A stretch of 64,000 nucleotides of DNA from Paenirhodobacter populi (GCF_004022215.1 NZ_SAUZ01000015.1:1-64000); one strand, 5' to 3'. Positions 1 to 9,877 are shown, counted from the first letter of the stretch. A program made the numbers and translations. The notes: generated by a model not told the origin, from the letters alone.

Positions 1-138
1 GGTCGTCGTGATCTTGGCGGCAGTGATGGTCTCTGTCGTCGGCATGGCAATGATCTCCATAGAGAAAGTGGGCGTCTCGACTCTTCCAGAGCCAGAGGCG
101 CAAGTCTCCTCCTCATGGGATCTTGACATGAATCGGTG

Positions 139-368
139 GATCAGGCGGACGTCATGACCGAGCGCCTGCAACTCTCGCGCCCAGTGTGCGACGTGGCACA
201 GGCCTCCATGGCAACAATGCATGGCGGAACCGCAGACATGAAGGCCAGAAGGCGCGTGCGCGGCAGCCGCTTCCTGGTGATCGCGCGACCTTTTGCATTG
301 GCGGCATGGACCTGGAAAACGCTCTTGGCCAGATCAACCCCGACTATGGTAATATCTTCCATGGACAC
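139..368 (-). pseudogene. IS110-family transposase, 5' fragment
   Basis: Only the N-terminus of an IS110-type DEDD transposase remains. It starts at 368 and shows the first catalytic block (VGVDLAKSVFQVH) and then the second (AMEAC). After the Ser-His that follows, one base is missing: the next frame continues as WARELQALGHDVRLI, the normal family continuation. Homology stops near position 139 and the rest of the transposase is absent. It is a dead remnant unrelated to the intact IS110 copy at 17.6 kb, whose N-terminus differs. Confidence 0.75.
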
Positions 369-479
369 CCTTCCTCTGTGGCGATTTCGACATCACCACC
401 TTGGCACATAGCGATGCCGTCGGCCGGTGGTGTCCACTCCATCAGAACTGGATGGCATTCGTCGGGAAAACAGTCCCTG

Positions 480-658
480 AACTGTTTTCCGATTCTTCTC
501 ATCGCTGAATACCAGCGATCGCCCGTTGCCCCGGTTCTGGGGCTGTGCCGCGCCATGTCCCTGTCCAGCCAGATCAGCAGAGATCCGCGCCGCTTCAGCG
601 CATCATTGTAGGACTTCCAGTTCGTCGTCCGGTAGCTGGCAGGCTCGGGCTTAGTCAT
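480..658 (-). pseudogene. IS5-family transposase, 5' fragment
   Basis: Starting at 658, the reading frame matches the N-terminus of Rhodobacteraceae IS5-type transposases (YRTTNWKSYNDALKRRGSL, then LIWLD). After about 45 residues the match moves to another frame (NGR.LVFSD), so there is a frameshift, and then it is lost. The catalytic DDE part is absent. It abuts the IS110 fragment, so this end of the window is a graveyard of insertion sequences. Confidence 0.7.
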
Positions 659-953
659 GCCGGAAGACTAACCACATGGATTCGCCGTGAGAATCCTGCT
701 TGATGGCGACTTCTGCGACAATGCCAACGCCATCCCAACGGACAAAAAGTCGCACCATGCGGTTGCGCTAACATCACAGGCAAGTTACTTATGCCCGCAA
801 GAGCAGTCGGCGAAATGCCAACAACCCGGACCGATCCTCGCGCGAAAATGGGGATGCGTTTTCGATGCCGCGTTCTTTGTCACGGCAACCCATATCCGGC
901 CCTGGCGCCACGCGGCCTGCGCCGCAAACACAACGACACAAGGAATATCCATT
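659..953 (+). other. intergenic region upstream of gcd
   Basis: About 295 bases without a convincing gene. An open frame runs through it in phase with gcd, but its translation has no family character. A ribosome binding site (AAGGA, 940-944) sits nine bases before the ATG at 954, so I read this stretch as leader and promoter DNA. I see no clear operator or riboswitch. Confidence 0.5.
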
Positions 954-3344
954 ATGGTGATCTTTATTGCCGCTTTGTTTGTCCTGACCGGGGCGATCCT
1001 CGGAGCGGGTGGCATCTGGCTGATCGTTCTGGGTGGAAGCCCCTATTACGCGGCCGTGGCTGTCGGTTTTCTGGCAACGGGCTGGCTGTTGTACCGGCGG
1101 CGCGCCTGCGCACTGGTCGTCTACGCGATCACCCTGTCCGCGACGCTTGTCTGGGCGATATGGGAAGTCGGCTTCGACTGGTGGCAGCTTGCGCCGCGCG
1201 GCGGGCTTCCGGTGCTGCTGGGCCTTGCGCTTCTGCTTCCGGCCGTGCGCCGGCGGCTGACCGGCGACAGCCTTGTCGGCCCGGCGAACGGGGTTCCGTT
1301 CCTGGCGCTGGCCGGTGCCGTGGCGGCGACGATCGTCGTCGCGGGCTATTCTATGCTGCAGGTGCCCTCGACCATCCGGGGACAGCTTACGCGCGACGTG
1401 GCCTTCCAGATGCGCGACGGACAGGCCAATACCGGCAACGAGGCGGGGGCCGGGGAATGGCATCAATATGGCCGCACCGGATTCGGCCAGCGGTGGTCGC
1501 CGCTCGACCAGATCACGCCCGCGAATGTGAAGGATCTGCAAACGGCGTGGGAATACCGCACCGGCGACGTGAAGCGGCCCGACGATATCGGTGAAACGAC
1601 CTATCAGGTCACCCCGATCAAGATCGGCGACAGCCTATATGTCTGCACGCCGCACAACATCGCGATCTCGATCGACGCGCGCACCGGCGGGGAAAACTGG
1701 CGTTTCGACGCGAATTCCGGCCTGAACCCGGACCGCCAGCACCAGACCTGCCGCGGCGTGACCTGGTGGGAGGCGCCCGCCGCCGCGCCAGCGGGTGCGA
1801 CGCCCGAACAGGTGGCGCTGCATGCCCGCGCGCTGGCCGAATGTCCCCGCAGGGTCTACCTGCCCACGGCGGATGCGCGGCTCATCGCGCTCAATGCCGA
1901 TACGGGCGCGGTCTGCGGCTTCTTCGCCGACAATGGCACGCTGCACCTTGAGCAGGGGATGGAGTTCAATCCGGCGGGTTACTACTATTCGACCTCGCCG
2001 CCCGTCGCGACGCAGGGCAAGCTGATCATCGGCGGCGCCGTCAACGACAACTTCTCGACCGAAGAGCAATCGGGCGTGATCCGCGCCTTCGACGTGGACA
2101 GCGGCGCGCTGATCTGGAACTGGGACAGCGCCAATCCCGACAGCACCACCCCGATCGACATCGCGGGCGGCGAGACCTATACGACCAATTCGCCCAACAG
2201 CTGGTCGGTCTTCAGCTATGACGAAACGCTTGGCCTGATCTACATCCCGATGGGCAACCGCGTTCCGGACCAGCTCGGCATGGGACGCACCCCGGCGGTG
2301 GAGGAACATTCGTCCTCGATCGTCGCGCTGGACATCGAAATCGGCCGCAAGCGTTGGGTGCGCCAGACGGTGCATCATGACCTGTGGGACATGGACGTGC
2401 CCGCGCAGCCGGTGCTGATCGACCTGACCCGCGACGGCGTGGTGGTGCCCGCGCTCGTCGGGCCGACGAAACAGGGTGACCTGTGGGTACTCGACCGACG
2501 CACCGGCCTGCCGCTTTCCCCGCGCGAGGAACTGCCCGCGCCGGGCGGCGCGATCCCCGAGGATTTCTCCTCCCCCACGCAACCGATCAGCAAGCTGACC
2601 TTCCGGCCCGACATGCTGCGGGATGAGAACATGTGGGGCATCACGGTTTTCGATCAACTCTGGTGCCGCATCCGGTTCGAGCAACTGAACTACGACGGGC
2701 AATATACGCCGCCTTCGCTGAGCGGCACGCTGGTCTATCCGGGCAATTTCGGGGTGTTCAACTGGGGTTCCGTCGCGGTCGACCCGGAACGGCAGATCAT
2801 GTTCGGCATGCCGACCTACCTGCCGTTCATCTCGCAACTGGTGCCCCGCGCGCAGATCCCCGAACGCGCCCCCGGCGAAACGGCGAGTGAACTGGGCATC
2901 AACCGCAACGAAGGCGCGCCCTATGGTGTCAAGATGGGGCCGTTCCTCAGCCCGCTTGGCGTGCCCTGCCTCGCGCCGCCATGGGGCTTCGTCGCGGGGG
3001 CCGATCTGCGCAGCGAAAGCGTGGTGTATCGCCAGAAGAACGGCACCACCCGGGACATGACGCCGCTTCCGCTGAAGGTGAAGCTCGGGGTTCCGGGCAT
3101 CGGCGGGCCGATCGTCACGCGCGGCGGGGTCGCCTTCCTTGCGGCTGCGGTCGATGATTATCTGCGTGCCTATGACGTGACGACCGGCGATCAACTGTGG
3201 GAAGCCCGCCTGCCCGCAGGCGGCCAGTCCACCCCGATGACATATGAGGTGGACGGCGCGCAGTATGTGGTGATCGTCGCGGGCGGGCATGGCTCCGTCG
3301 GGACGAGACCGGGCGATTACATCATCGCCTACAAGCTGCCCTGA
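954..3344 (+). CDS. gcd: membrane-bound PQQ-dependent glucose dehydrogenase
   Basis: A 796-residue quinoprotein dehydrogenase that oxidises aldoses such as glucose to the lactone in the periplasm and passes electrons to ubiquinone. Residues 1-140 hold about five membrane segments; from about 150 the protein is the eight-bladed PQQ propeller. Family blocks are clear: HQTCRGVTWW, SGVIRAFDVDSGALIWNWD, TNSPNSWS, QTVHHDLWDMDVPAQP, FDQLWCRIRF, and the C-terminal PAGGQSTPMTYEVDG / GGHGS. The length equals that of the Escherichia coli enzyme, which supports the start at 954 over an upstream in-frame ATG at 687 that has no ribosome binding site. PQQ biosynthesis genes are not in the window, so the cofactor must come from elsewhere. 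The gene stands alone. Confidence 0.95.
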   Translation: MVIFIAALFVLTGAILGAGGIWLIVLGGSPYYAAVAVGFLATGWLLYRRRACALVVYAITLSATLVWAIWEVGFDWWQLAPRGGLPVLLGLALLLPAVRRRLTGDSLVGPANGVPFLALAGAVAATIVVAGYSMLQVPSTIRGQLTRDVAFQMRDGQANTGNEAGAGEWHQYGRTGFGQRWSPLDQITPANVKDLQTAWEYRTGDVKRPDDIGETTYQVTPIKIGDSLYVCTPHNIAISIDARTGGENWRFDANSGLNPDRQHQTCRGVTWWEAPAAAPAGATPEQVALHARALAECPRRVYLPTADARLIALNADTGAVCGFFADNGTLHLEQGMEFNPAGYYYSTSPPVATQGKLIIGGAVNDNFSTEEQSGVIRAFDVDSGALIWNWDSANPDSTTPIDIAGGETYTTNSPNSWSVFSYDETLGLIYIPMGNRVPDQLGMGRTPAVEEHSSSIVALDIEIGRKRWVRQTVHHDLWDMDVPAQPVLIDLTRDGVVVPALVGPTKQGDLWVLDRRTGLPLSPREELPAPGGAIPEDFSSPTQPISKLTFRPDMLRDENMWGITVFDQLWCRIRFEQLNYDGQYTPPSLSGTLVYPGNFGVFNWGSVAVDPERQIMFGMPTYLPFISQLVPRAQIPERAPGETASELGINRNEGAPYGVKMGPFLSPLGVPCLAPPWGFVAGADLRSESVVYRQKNGTTRDMTPLPLKVKLGVPGIGGPIVTRGGVAFLAAAVDDYLRAYDVTTGDQLWEARLPAGGQSTPMTYEVDGAQYVVIVAGGHGSVGTRPGDYIIAYKLP

Positions 3345-3429
3345 ATCCGCAAGTGGTGGCCCGCCGGGGTCGCCACTGCCTTCAAGGCGGGTGCGGCGGC
3401 CTGCCTCCTGCAATGTCCATTGGTGGCAT

Positions 3430-3630
3430 GCCTGTCGATCACGGAGGCAACTCGGTTTCTCTGACAAGCGTAGCGAGGGAGGTGAGTGTCAGCACGCGGA
3501 GTGCTGGCCCCAGCCATCGGGGAGAGCCTGCCGAGTTACCGGCAGGGACTGGGTGGCTGCACGTCGGTATGGGATTTCGCGATCGCTCCTGACGATCTGG
3601 CGGCGCGCTTACAGCGGACGAATTTGCTGA
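3430..3630 (+). pseudogene. possible IS66 TnpA-like remnant
   Basis: Between the convergent gcd and fbpC genes, one frame ends in a helix-turn-helix-like stretch (VAARRYGISRSLLTIWRRA) that closely resembles the IS66 accessory protein TnpA. Upstream residues are degenerate and no start codon or downstream TnpB is visible. A hairpin with 7-bp arms (3527-3533 and 3540-3546) lies inside. The call rests on about 20 residues, so it is tentative. Confidence 0.3.
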
Positions 3631-3631
3631 T

Positions 3632-4648
3632 TCAAGAGCGGGCGATACAATGAATATCTCCGGCAATTCCGATCACGACAGGGGTTCCCTCTTCCAGCCG
3701 GGGGCCACGCATGACGTCGACCTGCACATTGGTTCCGGCGCAATTGATCCAATAGGTGGAGTCATGCCCCTTGAACTCTACCGTCGAAACCCGCCCCGTT
3801 GCCGCTTCGCCCGCTTGTGGCAGCCATAGCTGCAGATGTTCCGGACGGATCGACAGGGTAGCTGGACCATCCGGTGCAGCGATCTGCAATGTGCCGAGCG
3901 GCGTGTCGCAGACCCCGCCCATGACCATCCCCGTGAGCAGGTTTGCACGCCCCAGAAAGGTTGCAACGAAAGTATCGGCCGGACAATCGTAAACCTGCTG
4001 CGGCGTCCCGGTCTGAAGCAGGCGCCCCTCGCGCATTACCGCGACACGATCGGCGAAGCTCAGAGCCTCTTCCTGATCATGGGTCACGAAGACGATACCC
4101 ATTCCCGCCGCCTTCAGCAGGTGCCGGATCTCGCGCCGGGTTGCCCCGCGCAAGGCGGCATCAAGGTTGGAAAAAGGCTCGTCCAGCAGAATGAGCCGCG
4201 GGCCCGCCGCAAAGCTGCGCGCCAGCGCCACGCGCTGCTGCTGGCCCCCCGACAGTTCGTCAGGATAACGGCCTCCGAACCCCGTCATTCCCACCATGTC
4301 CAGATAGCGGTCCGTGGCATCGGGGCCGCCCTCGCGAACGCCGAACAGGATGTTCTGCGCCACGGTCATGTGGGGAAACAGCGCATAGTCCTGAAACACC
4401 ATGCCGATGCCGCGCAGCTCGGGTGGCAGCCCGCTGATGTCGCGCCCTGCAAGAAGAACCTGCCCGGCATCCTGCGCCTCGAACCCGGCGATCATCCGCA
4501 GCGTCGTGGTCTTGCCACAGCCCGAAGGACCGATGAGGGCAAGGATCTCGCCCTGCGCAAGGTCGAAGGACACTCCGTCGACCGCTGCCGGGCCTTGCGC
4601 GGCGTAACGCCGGGTCAGATTGCGAACGGAAAGCAGGGAATGGGTCAT
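3632..4648 (-). CDS. fbpC: ferric-iron ABC importer, ATPase
   Basis: A 338-residue ABC ATPase that powers uptake of Fe(III) through FbpB. Walker A (GPSGCGKTT) is at residues 40-48, the signature LSGGQQQR and the Walker B ILLDEPFSNLD follow, and a C-terminal TOBE-type regulatory domain is present (LSIRPEHL). I chose the ATG at 4648 over one 30 bases upstream: a GAGG ribosome site precedes it, formed partly by the TGA stop of fbpB, and the fbpA/fbpB junction is built the same way. It is the last gene of fbpABC. Thiamine or spermidine importers have similar ATPases; the partner genes decide for iron. Confidence 0.88.
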   Translation of the reverse strand: MTHSLLSVRNLTRRYAAQGPAAVDGVSFDLAQGEILALIGPSGCGKTTTLRMIAGFEAQDAGQVLLAGRDISGLPPELRGIGMVFQDYALFPHMTVAQNILFGVREGGPDATDRYLDMVGMTGFGGRYPDELSGGQQQRVALARSFAAGPRLILLDEPFSNLDAALRGATRREIRHLLKAAGMGIVFVTHDQEEALSFADRVAVMREGRLLQTGTPQQVYDCPADTFVATFLGRANLLTGMVMGGVCDTPLGTLQIAAPDGPATLSIRPEHLQLWLPQAGEAATGRVSTVEFKGHDSTYWINCAGTNVQVDVMRGPRLEEGTPVVIGIAGDIHCIARS

Positions 4649-4655
4649 GGAAACC

Positions 4656-6245
4656 TCATCTGGCCGTGGCCCCTTCATATTTCAGGATGAGACAGACGAA
4701 AAACGCCGCGAACAGGATGATGGCCAGGGCGAAGGGGGCTGCCTCGGCCATCATCCCTTCGCTGGTGCGGCCAAAGACATTCATCGCCAGCGTGCGCCAG
4801 CCGGTCGGGGCCAGAAGATGCGCGATCGGCAGTTCCTTGACGACCATGATGAAGACCAGCAGGCCCGAGGCCACCGCCGGCCGGCGCAGCCGTGGCCACA
4901 CGACCTTGGCGAAGGCCCGCGCGGGGGAAATGCCCAGAGAACGGGCTGTCTCTTCCTGTCGGGATCCTATCTGCATCAGCGCCAGCCGAAGCGGCACAAG
5001 GGCCAGCGCCAGGAAATGGATCGCATAGGCAAGAATGAGCAGCGCAAGGCTCTGATACAGGAACGGGGCCGTTCGCAGGGCGAAGAACACCAGAGCCAGC
5101 GCGAAGGCCAGCCCGGGGGTCGCATAGCCCAGATACGCCAGCCGGTCGATCATGGTTGCCAGCGGCCCCGGATGACGCAAGGTCAGCAGCGCCACCGGCA
5201 GGGCGAGCGCAACGGCGAGAACCGCCGCCGGAACCGCCGTCGCCAGCGAACCGAGGGCGGTGCGGCCAAGATGGAGAAGGTTCATATCCGGCAGCCCAAG
5301 CCGCATCCAATGACCCAGCACCATGAGCGGCAGGCCCAGAGAGGCCAGCGCCACCAGCGCGACAAAGCCCCCCGCCGCGTGGCGCCAGCGCCCCAGCGGC
5401 ACCGGCCGTGACCGCCGCGCCGTGCCGGTGCCGGTCCTGGCAAAACGGCGATTGCGTGACAGGACATGCTGCGCCAGCAGCGCGGCCCCGGTCAGTGCCA
5501 TCAGCATCAGCGACAGCCAGGCGGCATAGACCCGGTCGAACGCCCCGGCATACTGGGTGAAGATCGCGGAACTGAACACATCGTAGCGCATCAGCGAGAC
5601 CGCGCCGAAATCGCCGATCACATAGAGACCCACCACGATCCAGGCTCCCAGCAACGCCGGCCAGAGCTGGGGCAACAGGATCTGCCGGAAGATCGCGGCG
5701 CGTGTACGGCCGAGGCTCTGTGCCGTTTCCTCGAGCGCCGGATCCATGCCGAGAAAGGCCGTCCGAAGGTTCAGGAACAGGTAGGGAAAGGTGTAAAGCG
5801 CCAGCGCCAGTCCCGCGCCCCAGAGCCCGTGCAGAGACGGCAGCGAAAGGCCGAACCAGTGTCGCGCGAAGCCGTAGTAGCCCGACAGACCCAGCAGCGC
5901 ATAGGCCATTACATAGCCCGGAACCGCCAGCGGCAGCGCCATCAGGAACGTGACGAGGCCCTTGTGACGCAGATCGCTGCGCGTCACCAGCCAGGCCATC
6001 GGGAGCGCAACCAGCGTGGCAAGGCCCAGCACCACGACCACCAGCTTCAGCGTATTGCCCAGCAATGTCAGGTTGCGCGGCCGGATCAGGATCGCGGCCA
6101 GTTGCGCGGGATCTGCCTCCAGCGCGTGCAGGATCAGATAGACGACAGGCAGACAGGCGGCCAGCCCCACCGCGAGGGCCGGCAGGATCAGCACCAGCGG
6201 GGCGCGGGATCGCCGCGCCCCCTGTCGGGAAATCGAAGCGCTCAC
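4656..6245 (-). CDS. fbpB: ferric-iron ABC importer, permease
   Basis: A 529-residue inner-membrane permease made of two fused halves, each with about six membrane segments and one EAA coupling loop (EETAQSLGRTRAAIFRQILLP in the first half, EETARSLGISPARAFAKVVWP in the second). Such double permeases are typical of FbpB. I take the GTG at 6245 as start because TGAGG eight bases upstream combines the fbpA stop and a ribosome site; an ATG at 6284 would lie inside fbpA. It forms the channel for iron delivered by FbpA. Confidence 0.88.
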   Translation of the reverse strand: MSASISRQGARRSRAPLVLILPALAVGLAACLPVVYLILHALEADPAQLAAILIRPRNLTLLGNTLKLVVVVLGLATLVALPMAWLVTRSDLRHKGLVTFLMALPLAVPGYVMAYALLGLSGYYGFARHWFGLSLPSLHGLWGAGLALALYTFPYLFLNLRTAFLGMDPALEETAQSLGRTRAAIFRQILLPQLWPALLGAWIVVGLYVIGDFGAVSLMRYDVFSSAIFTQYAGAFDRVYAAWLSLMLMALTGAALLAQHVLSRNRRFARTGTGTARRSRPVPLGRWRHAAGGFVALVALASLGLPLMVLGHWMRLGLPDMNLLHLGRTALGSLATAVPAAVLAVALALPVALLTLRHPGPLATMIDRLAYLGYATPGLAFALALVFFALRTAPFLYQSLALLILAYAIHFLALALVPLRLALMQIGSRQEETARSLGISPARAFAKVVWPRLRRPAVASGLLVFIMVVKELPIAHLLAPTGWRTLAMNVFGRTSEGMMAEAAPFALAIILFAAFFVCLILKYEGATAR

Positions 6246-6252
6246 CTGCGCC

Positions 6253-7236
6253 TCAAAGCAGCCCGACTTCGCGCAGCAGCGCAAGCGTGCCCTCCAGATC
6301 TCCGATCCGGTTCACATCGACCTTCGGGCTGATCGTGTTGATCGTGTCGAGGCTTTCCAGCGTCACGGCCGGAATGATGCCGCTGCGCACCGGATATTCG
6401 TTGCCTTGCAGCGAGATATATTGCTGGGCGGCGGGCGAGAGCAGGAAGTCGATGAACTTCTGCGCATCCGCCTTGCTGTCGCTGGCCCCGATGATGCCCG
6501 CACCCGCGACAAGCACCAGATTGCCGATGTCACCCGCATCGAAATGGGTCTGGTCGACCGGGTAATCGGCGTCCGCGGCCGTGTAGCGGCCAAGGTAGTA
6601 GTTGTTCACCAGACCGTAATCGACCTCGCCATTGGCGATCGCCTCGATCTGGGTGCCATTGTTGCGATAGACCTTGGCCTCGTTGGCGATCATGCCCTCC
6701 AGCCAGGCTTTCGCGGCCGCATCGCCCTCGGTCAACCGGAAGGCGGTGACAAACGCCTGGAACGAACCATTCGTCGGAGCCCAGGCCACGCGGCCCTTGT
6801 ATTTCGGGTCGGTCAGGTCCTTGACGCTGGCGGGCAGATCACCTTCCTGCACACGTTCGGTCGAATAGACCAGCGTCCGTGTGCGCCCGGAGGTCGCCAC
6901 CCACTTGTTCGCATCGCTGCGGAACGCCTCAAGAACCGAGGCGTTCACTTCCGCCGGCAGATCGGCAAAGACCGGAACCAGCGCGCCAAGAGCGCCCGCG
7001 TCCTGCGCCCAGAACACATCGGCGGGTGTGTTCGCCCCTTCCTCCAGCAGGAGCGTGGCCAGCTCCGCGGTGCCGCCATAACGGACCTCGGCCTTGAGCC
7101 CGGTTTCCGTTTCGAATTGCGCGATCAGCGGCGCGACCAGCGCCTCGCCACGACCGGAATAAATCGTGATGGTATCCGCCGCCGCCGATACCATGCCGAC
7201 TGCAAGGCCGAACCCGGCCAGAACGAAGGTCTTCAT
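6253..7236 (-). CDS. fbpA: periplasmic Fe(III)-binding protein
   Basis: A 327-residue extracellular solute-binding protein. A signal peptide (cleavage after about residue 20, before DTITIYSGRG) is followed by the two-lobe transferrin-like fold; the paired tyrosines that bind ferric iron in this family are at 213-214 (NNYYLGRY). It captures Fe(III) in the periplasm for FbpBC. First gene of the fbpABC operon; the 284 bases upstream hold its promoter, where I could not find a convincing Fur or Irr site. Confidence 0.9.
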   Translation of the reverse strand: MKTFVLAGFGLAVGMVSAAADTITIYSGRGEALVAPLIAQFETETGLKAEVRYGGTAELATLLLEEGANTPADVFWAQDAGALGALVPVFADLPAEVNASVLEAFRSDANKWVATSGRTRTLVYSTERVQEGDLPASVKDLTDPKYKGRVAWAPTNGSFQAFVTAFRLTEGDAAAKAWLEGMIANEAKVYRNNGTQIEAIANGEVDYGLVNNYYLGRYTAADADYPVDQTHFDAGDIGNLVLVAGAGIIGASDSKADAQKFIDFLLSPAAQQYISLQGNEYPVRSGIIPAVTLESLDTINTISPKVDVNRIGDLEGTLALLREVGLL

Positions 7237-7520
7237 ATGCGTTTCCTTTCCGCATTGGCCCGGTCACCGGACGGACAGCGTCCGACCGGCGCGCCGCGCC
7301 GCGAGGCGACGGCGGAGCCATGGATTTCCAGTTGGGACACCGTGCGGCTCGACGGACACACCCCGTCTGGCTGAAACCGGCCAGGCCCCAGACCGGCCGG
7401 TCATGTCGTCCCGGTCCCGGCGTGGGAAGAAGTCCGGCACCGGATGCTTCCCTGATAGTTGACAAAATCGCTCGGCAGAATTGGCCTAAGACCATTGCCC
7501 GGTCGCATCGGACCAAAGTC

Positions 7521-8189
7521 CTACAGATCGCCCCGCTTCAGCTCTCCCCGCAGGATCATCGCCGCTTCCGTCCGGTTTCGCGCATGCAGCTTTTGCAGGA
7601 TATGCGTCATGTGATGTTTGACGGTCTTTTCCTGCATGTCATGCCTGCGCGCGATTTCCTTGTTGGACAGGCCCGCCGCGACGAGTTCCAGCACCTGTTC
7701 CTCGCGCGGGGTGAGCTGCGCCAGAAGGCGCCCGCGTTCGCTATCCGCCGGATCGTGAGACGGCGCTTCGGCGTCCATCCGTATTTCCGACAGGATGCGG
7801 GCGGCAAGCTTCGGCGCGACATAGCTTTCGCCATGCGCGATGTCGCGCACCGCTTCGACCAGCGCCCGGCTGCCCAATCCCTTCAGGATATAGCCGCGCG
7901 CTCCGGCCCGGAGCGCGCGCATGACATCCTCATTGTCCTCGGATGCCGTCAGCACCGCCACCGGCAACTCGGGTTGGGCGCGCCGTATTCCGTCCAGCGC
8001 GGTCAGCCCGCCACCCGGCATCGACAGGTCCAGCAGGACCACGTCGGGCGTCAGTCTCGCGGCGAGGTCCATCGCCTCCTCCGCCGAGGCCGCCTCACCG
8101 CAGACTTCGAGATCGCCCGCCTCCGCCAGCGTCAGGGCAAGCCCCCGGCGAAAGATCGGGTGATCGTCGGCAATCAATATCCGGATCAT
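7521..8189 (-). CDS. NarL/FixJ-type response regulator
   Basis: A 222-residue two-component regulator. The receiver domain (1-120) has the acidic pair D8-D9, the phospho-acceptor D54, T81 and K103. The C-terminal LuxR-type helix-turn-helix begins near residue 158 (LTPREEQVLELVAAGLSNKEIA). It shares a four-base ATGA overlap with the upstream kinase gene, so the two form one unit. Its targets cannot be read from the sequence; the neighbouring fbp and nitrilase genes are only candidates. Confidence 0.92.
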   Translation of the reverse strand: MIRILIADDHPIFRRGLALTLAEAGDLEVCGEAASAEEAMDLAARLTPDVVLLDLSMPGGGLTALDGIRRAQPELPVAVLTASEDNEDVMRALRAGARGYILKGLGSRALVEAVRDIAHGESYVAPKLAARILSEIRMDAEAPSHDPADSERGRLLAQLTPREEQVLELVAAGLSNKEIARRHDMQEKTVKHHMTHILQKLHARNRTEAAMILRGELKRGDL

Positions 8190-9559
8190 GGCATGTCCTC
8201 CTCCGTTCGGCCCGGCAGGCGCATGGTGACGGTGGTTCCCATACCTTTCCGGCTGCGCAGGTCAAACTGTCCTTTCAGTCCCGCGACCCTCTCGCGCAGT
8301 CCGAGCAGGCCCAGACCATCCGTCTCCGCTTCCACGTCGAAGCCCGAGCCCTCGTCGCGGGCGACGACCTCAATACCGTCCCCCATGCGTCGCAACGCAA
8401 GGTCCACCCTTGTCCCCGGCGCGTGTTTCGCCGCGTTGTTCAGGATCTCCTGCACGAAACGATAAAGGCAGATCTTGGCGTCGAGCGACATCTCGGGCAG
8501 GTCCACGGCCAGCGTCAGATCGACCTTGGCGCCGGTTCGTGCCTCATGCGCGGAAACGAGACGCCTGGCCACTGTTGCCACCGACCAGCCTTCCAATTCC
8601 GGCATCGCCAGCCCGCCACAGATGTTTCGGATTTCCTGCATCGCCTCGGCCAGCGCCTGCCGGATCTGTTCCTGCGGGACCGGGCCGGGGCTGTCCAGCC
8701 GCAGCGCCGCGAAAGCAAGAAGCTGCACCGGCCCGTCATGCAGTTCGGCCGAGATGCGGCGCAGATAGCGTTCGTTCACATCGGCGATCCGTCGGTTGGC
8801 CTGCTCCAGACGCCGGGCCAGTGTCCGGTTCCGCTCCAGCAGCGCCGACAGCTGACCGATCTGGACATCCAGTGCCTGCCTCTGCCGACGGATGACCCGG
8901 CTGCCGCGCGCGAAGACCACATAGAGGACCGAGAACATCCCAAGGGATATCGCCCCCACCACCAGCCAGCTGCGCAACCGCGCGCGGAAGAAGTGATCCA
9001 GCAACGGGTCCGCGCTGGTGTAGAATTCCGCCACGGCGATCACCTCGCCCGTCACGGCCGACCGGACGGGGCTGTAGACTTCCATCAGGGGATGCTCCCC
9101 GAAATCATCTTCTGCATGCGACGAACGTGAAACCGAGGCATGCACACGGCCCGCCAACGCCTCGGACAGGGCGAAATGGACGGGGAATACCCGCCCCACC
9201 AGCGCCGGATTGTCGCTGTAGACGATGCGCCCACCCCTGTCCCAGAGCTTGAAGGCCGATATCTCGTCTTGCAGCGCCCCTTGCCGCAGGATGTGCTCCA
9301 ACCTCTCCCGCGCGCCATCCTCCAGTTCGCCATTCTCGGCCAGGTCCTGAGTGATCGGCGCAATGACCGCATCGACATAGAGCGCCGTCACGCCCCCGGC
9401 GTTTTCGGTCACGCCCTCCTCGATCTCCGCGGTGACCCATAGGCCCATCAGAAGCATTCCGACCACCAGAACGACACCCGCAGTCAACACGAACTGGGCA
9501 ATCAGGTTGGTCGGCCGGTCCAGTATCTGGAGGGATATGGTTTGCTCGTTCAGGGGCAT
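8186..9559 (-). CDS. sensor histidine kinase (HisKA_3 type)
   Basis: A 457-residue membrane kinase. One membrane segment lies at about 17-43, a periplasmic sensor domain at about 45-195, a second membrane segment at about 197-218, then a coiled coil. The phospho-accepting His is H274 in a HDGP box (AELHDGPVQLL), followed by an ATPase domain with N-box EILNNAAKHA (371-380), DEGSGFD and GLGLLGLRER. This is the NarX/DegS class that pairs with NarL-type regulators, and its partner gene overlaps its stop codon. The signal is unknown. Confidence 0.92.
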   Translation of the reverse strand: MPLNEQTISLQILDRPTNLIAQFVLTAGVVLVVGMLLMGLWVTAEIEEGVTENAGGVTALYVDAVIAPITQDLAENGELEDGARERLEHILRQGALQDEISAFKLWDRGGRIVYSDNPALVGRVFPVHFALSEALAGRVHASVSRSSHAEDDFGEHPLMEVYSPVRSAVTGEVIAVAEFYTSADPLLDHFFRARLRSWLVVGAISLGMFSVLYVVFARGSRVIRRQRQALDVQIGQLSALLERNRTLARRLEQANRRIADVNERYLRRISAELHDGPVQLLAFAALRLDSPGPVPQEQIRQALAEAMQEIRNICGGLAMPELEGWSVATVARRLVSAHEARTGAKVDLTLAVDLPEMSLDAKICLYRFVQEILNNAAKHAPGTRVDLALRRMGDGIEVVARDEGSGFDVEAETDGLGLLGLRERVAGLKGQFDLRSRKGMGTTVTMRLPGRTEEDMP

Positions 9560-9877
9560 CGCCGATCCGGCATTTCAGAGGGATTGAGCCGATATTTGCA
9601 CGAACCGACAGCACAAGGGAAATAAAGGAGCGCTTCAACTACATTCCGGGCTCCAGAGGGGATATTCGGCTTGCGCGATACTTTCGCACCGATCGGCCGG
9701 GGCGCGCAGCGGGGAGACAGAGGGCGATGTGACGCGGGCGCACCCCATGAGCATCCCGGCCAGAACGATGCACAGATGATCGCCGTCGACCTCGAACGCC
9801 AGTTCATCTCCGACGACGAGCCCGGCCGATCCCCTGCCTCTTGCCATTGCGCCGATCCTTCACGAGGTGCTGCAGGT
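9560..9877 (-). other. intergenic region, no firm gene
   Basis: About 320 bases between the kinase gene and a small hypothetical gene. A 70-codon minus-strand frame (9847 to 9635) translates to a plausible start (GLVVGDELAFEVDGDHLC, then IVLAGMLMG) but loses character afterwards. It may be a degenerate small gene. The kinase promoter should also lie here. Confidence 0.35.

Noticed and set aside
687-953. N-terminal extension of gcd from an upstream ATG
   Set aside because: The 89 extra residues show no family similarity, the first ATG has no ribosome site, and the start at 954 gives exactly the usual length and a proper membrane N-terminus.
1635-3467. 610-codon minus-strand frame opposite gcd
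   Set aside because: Antisense shadow; no domain, no ribosome site, and gcd motifs fill the plus strand.
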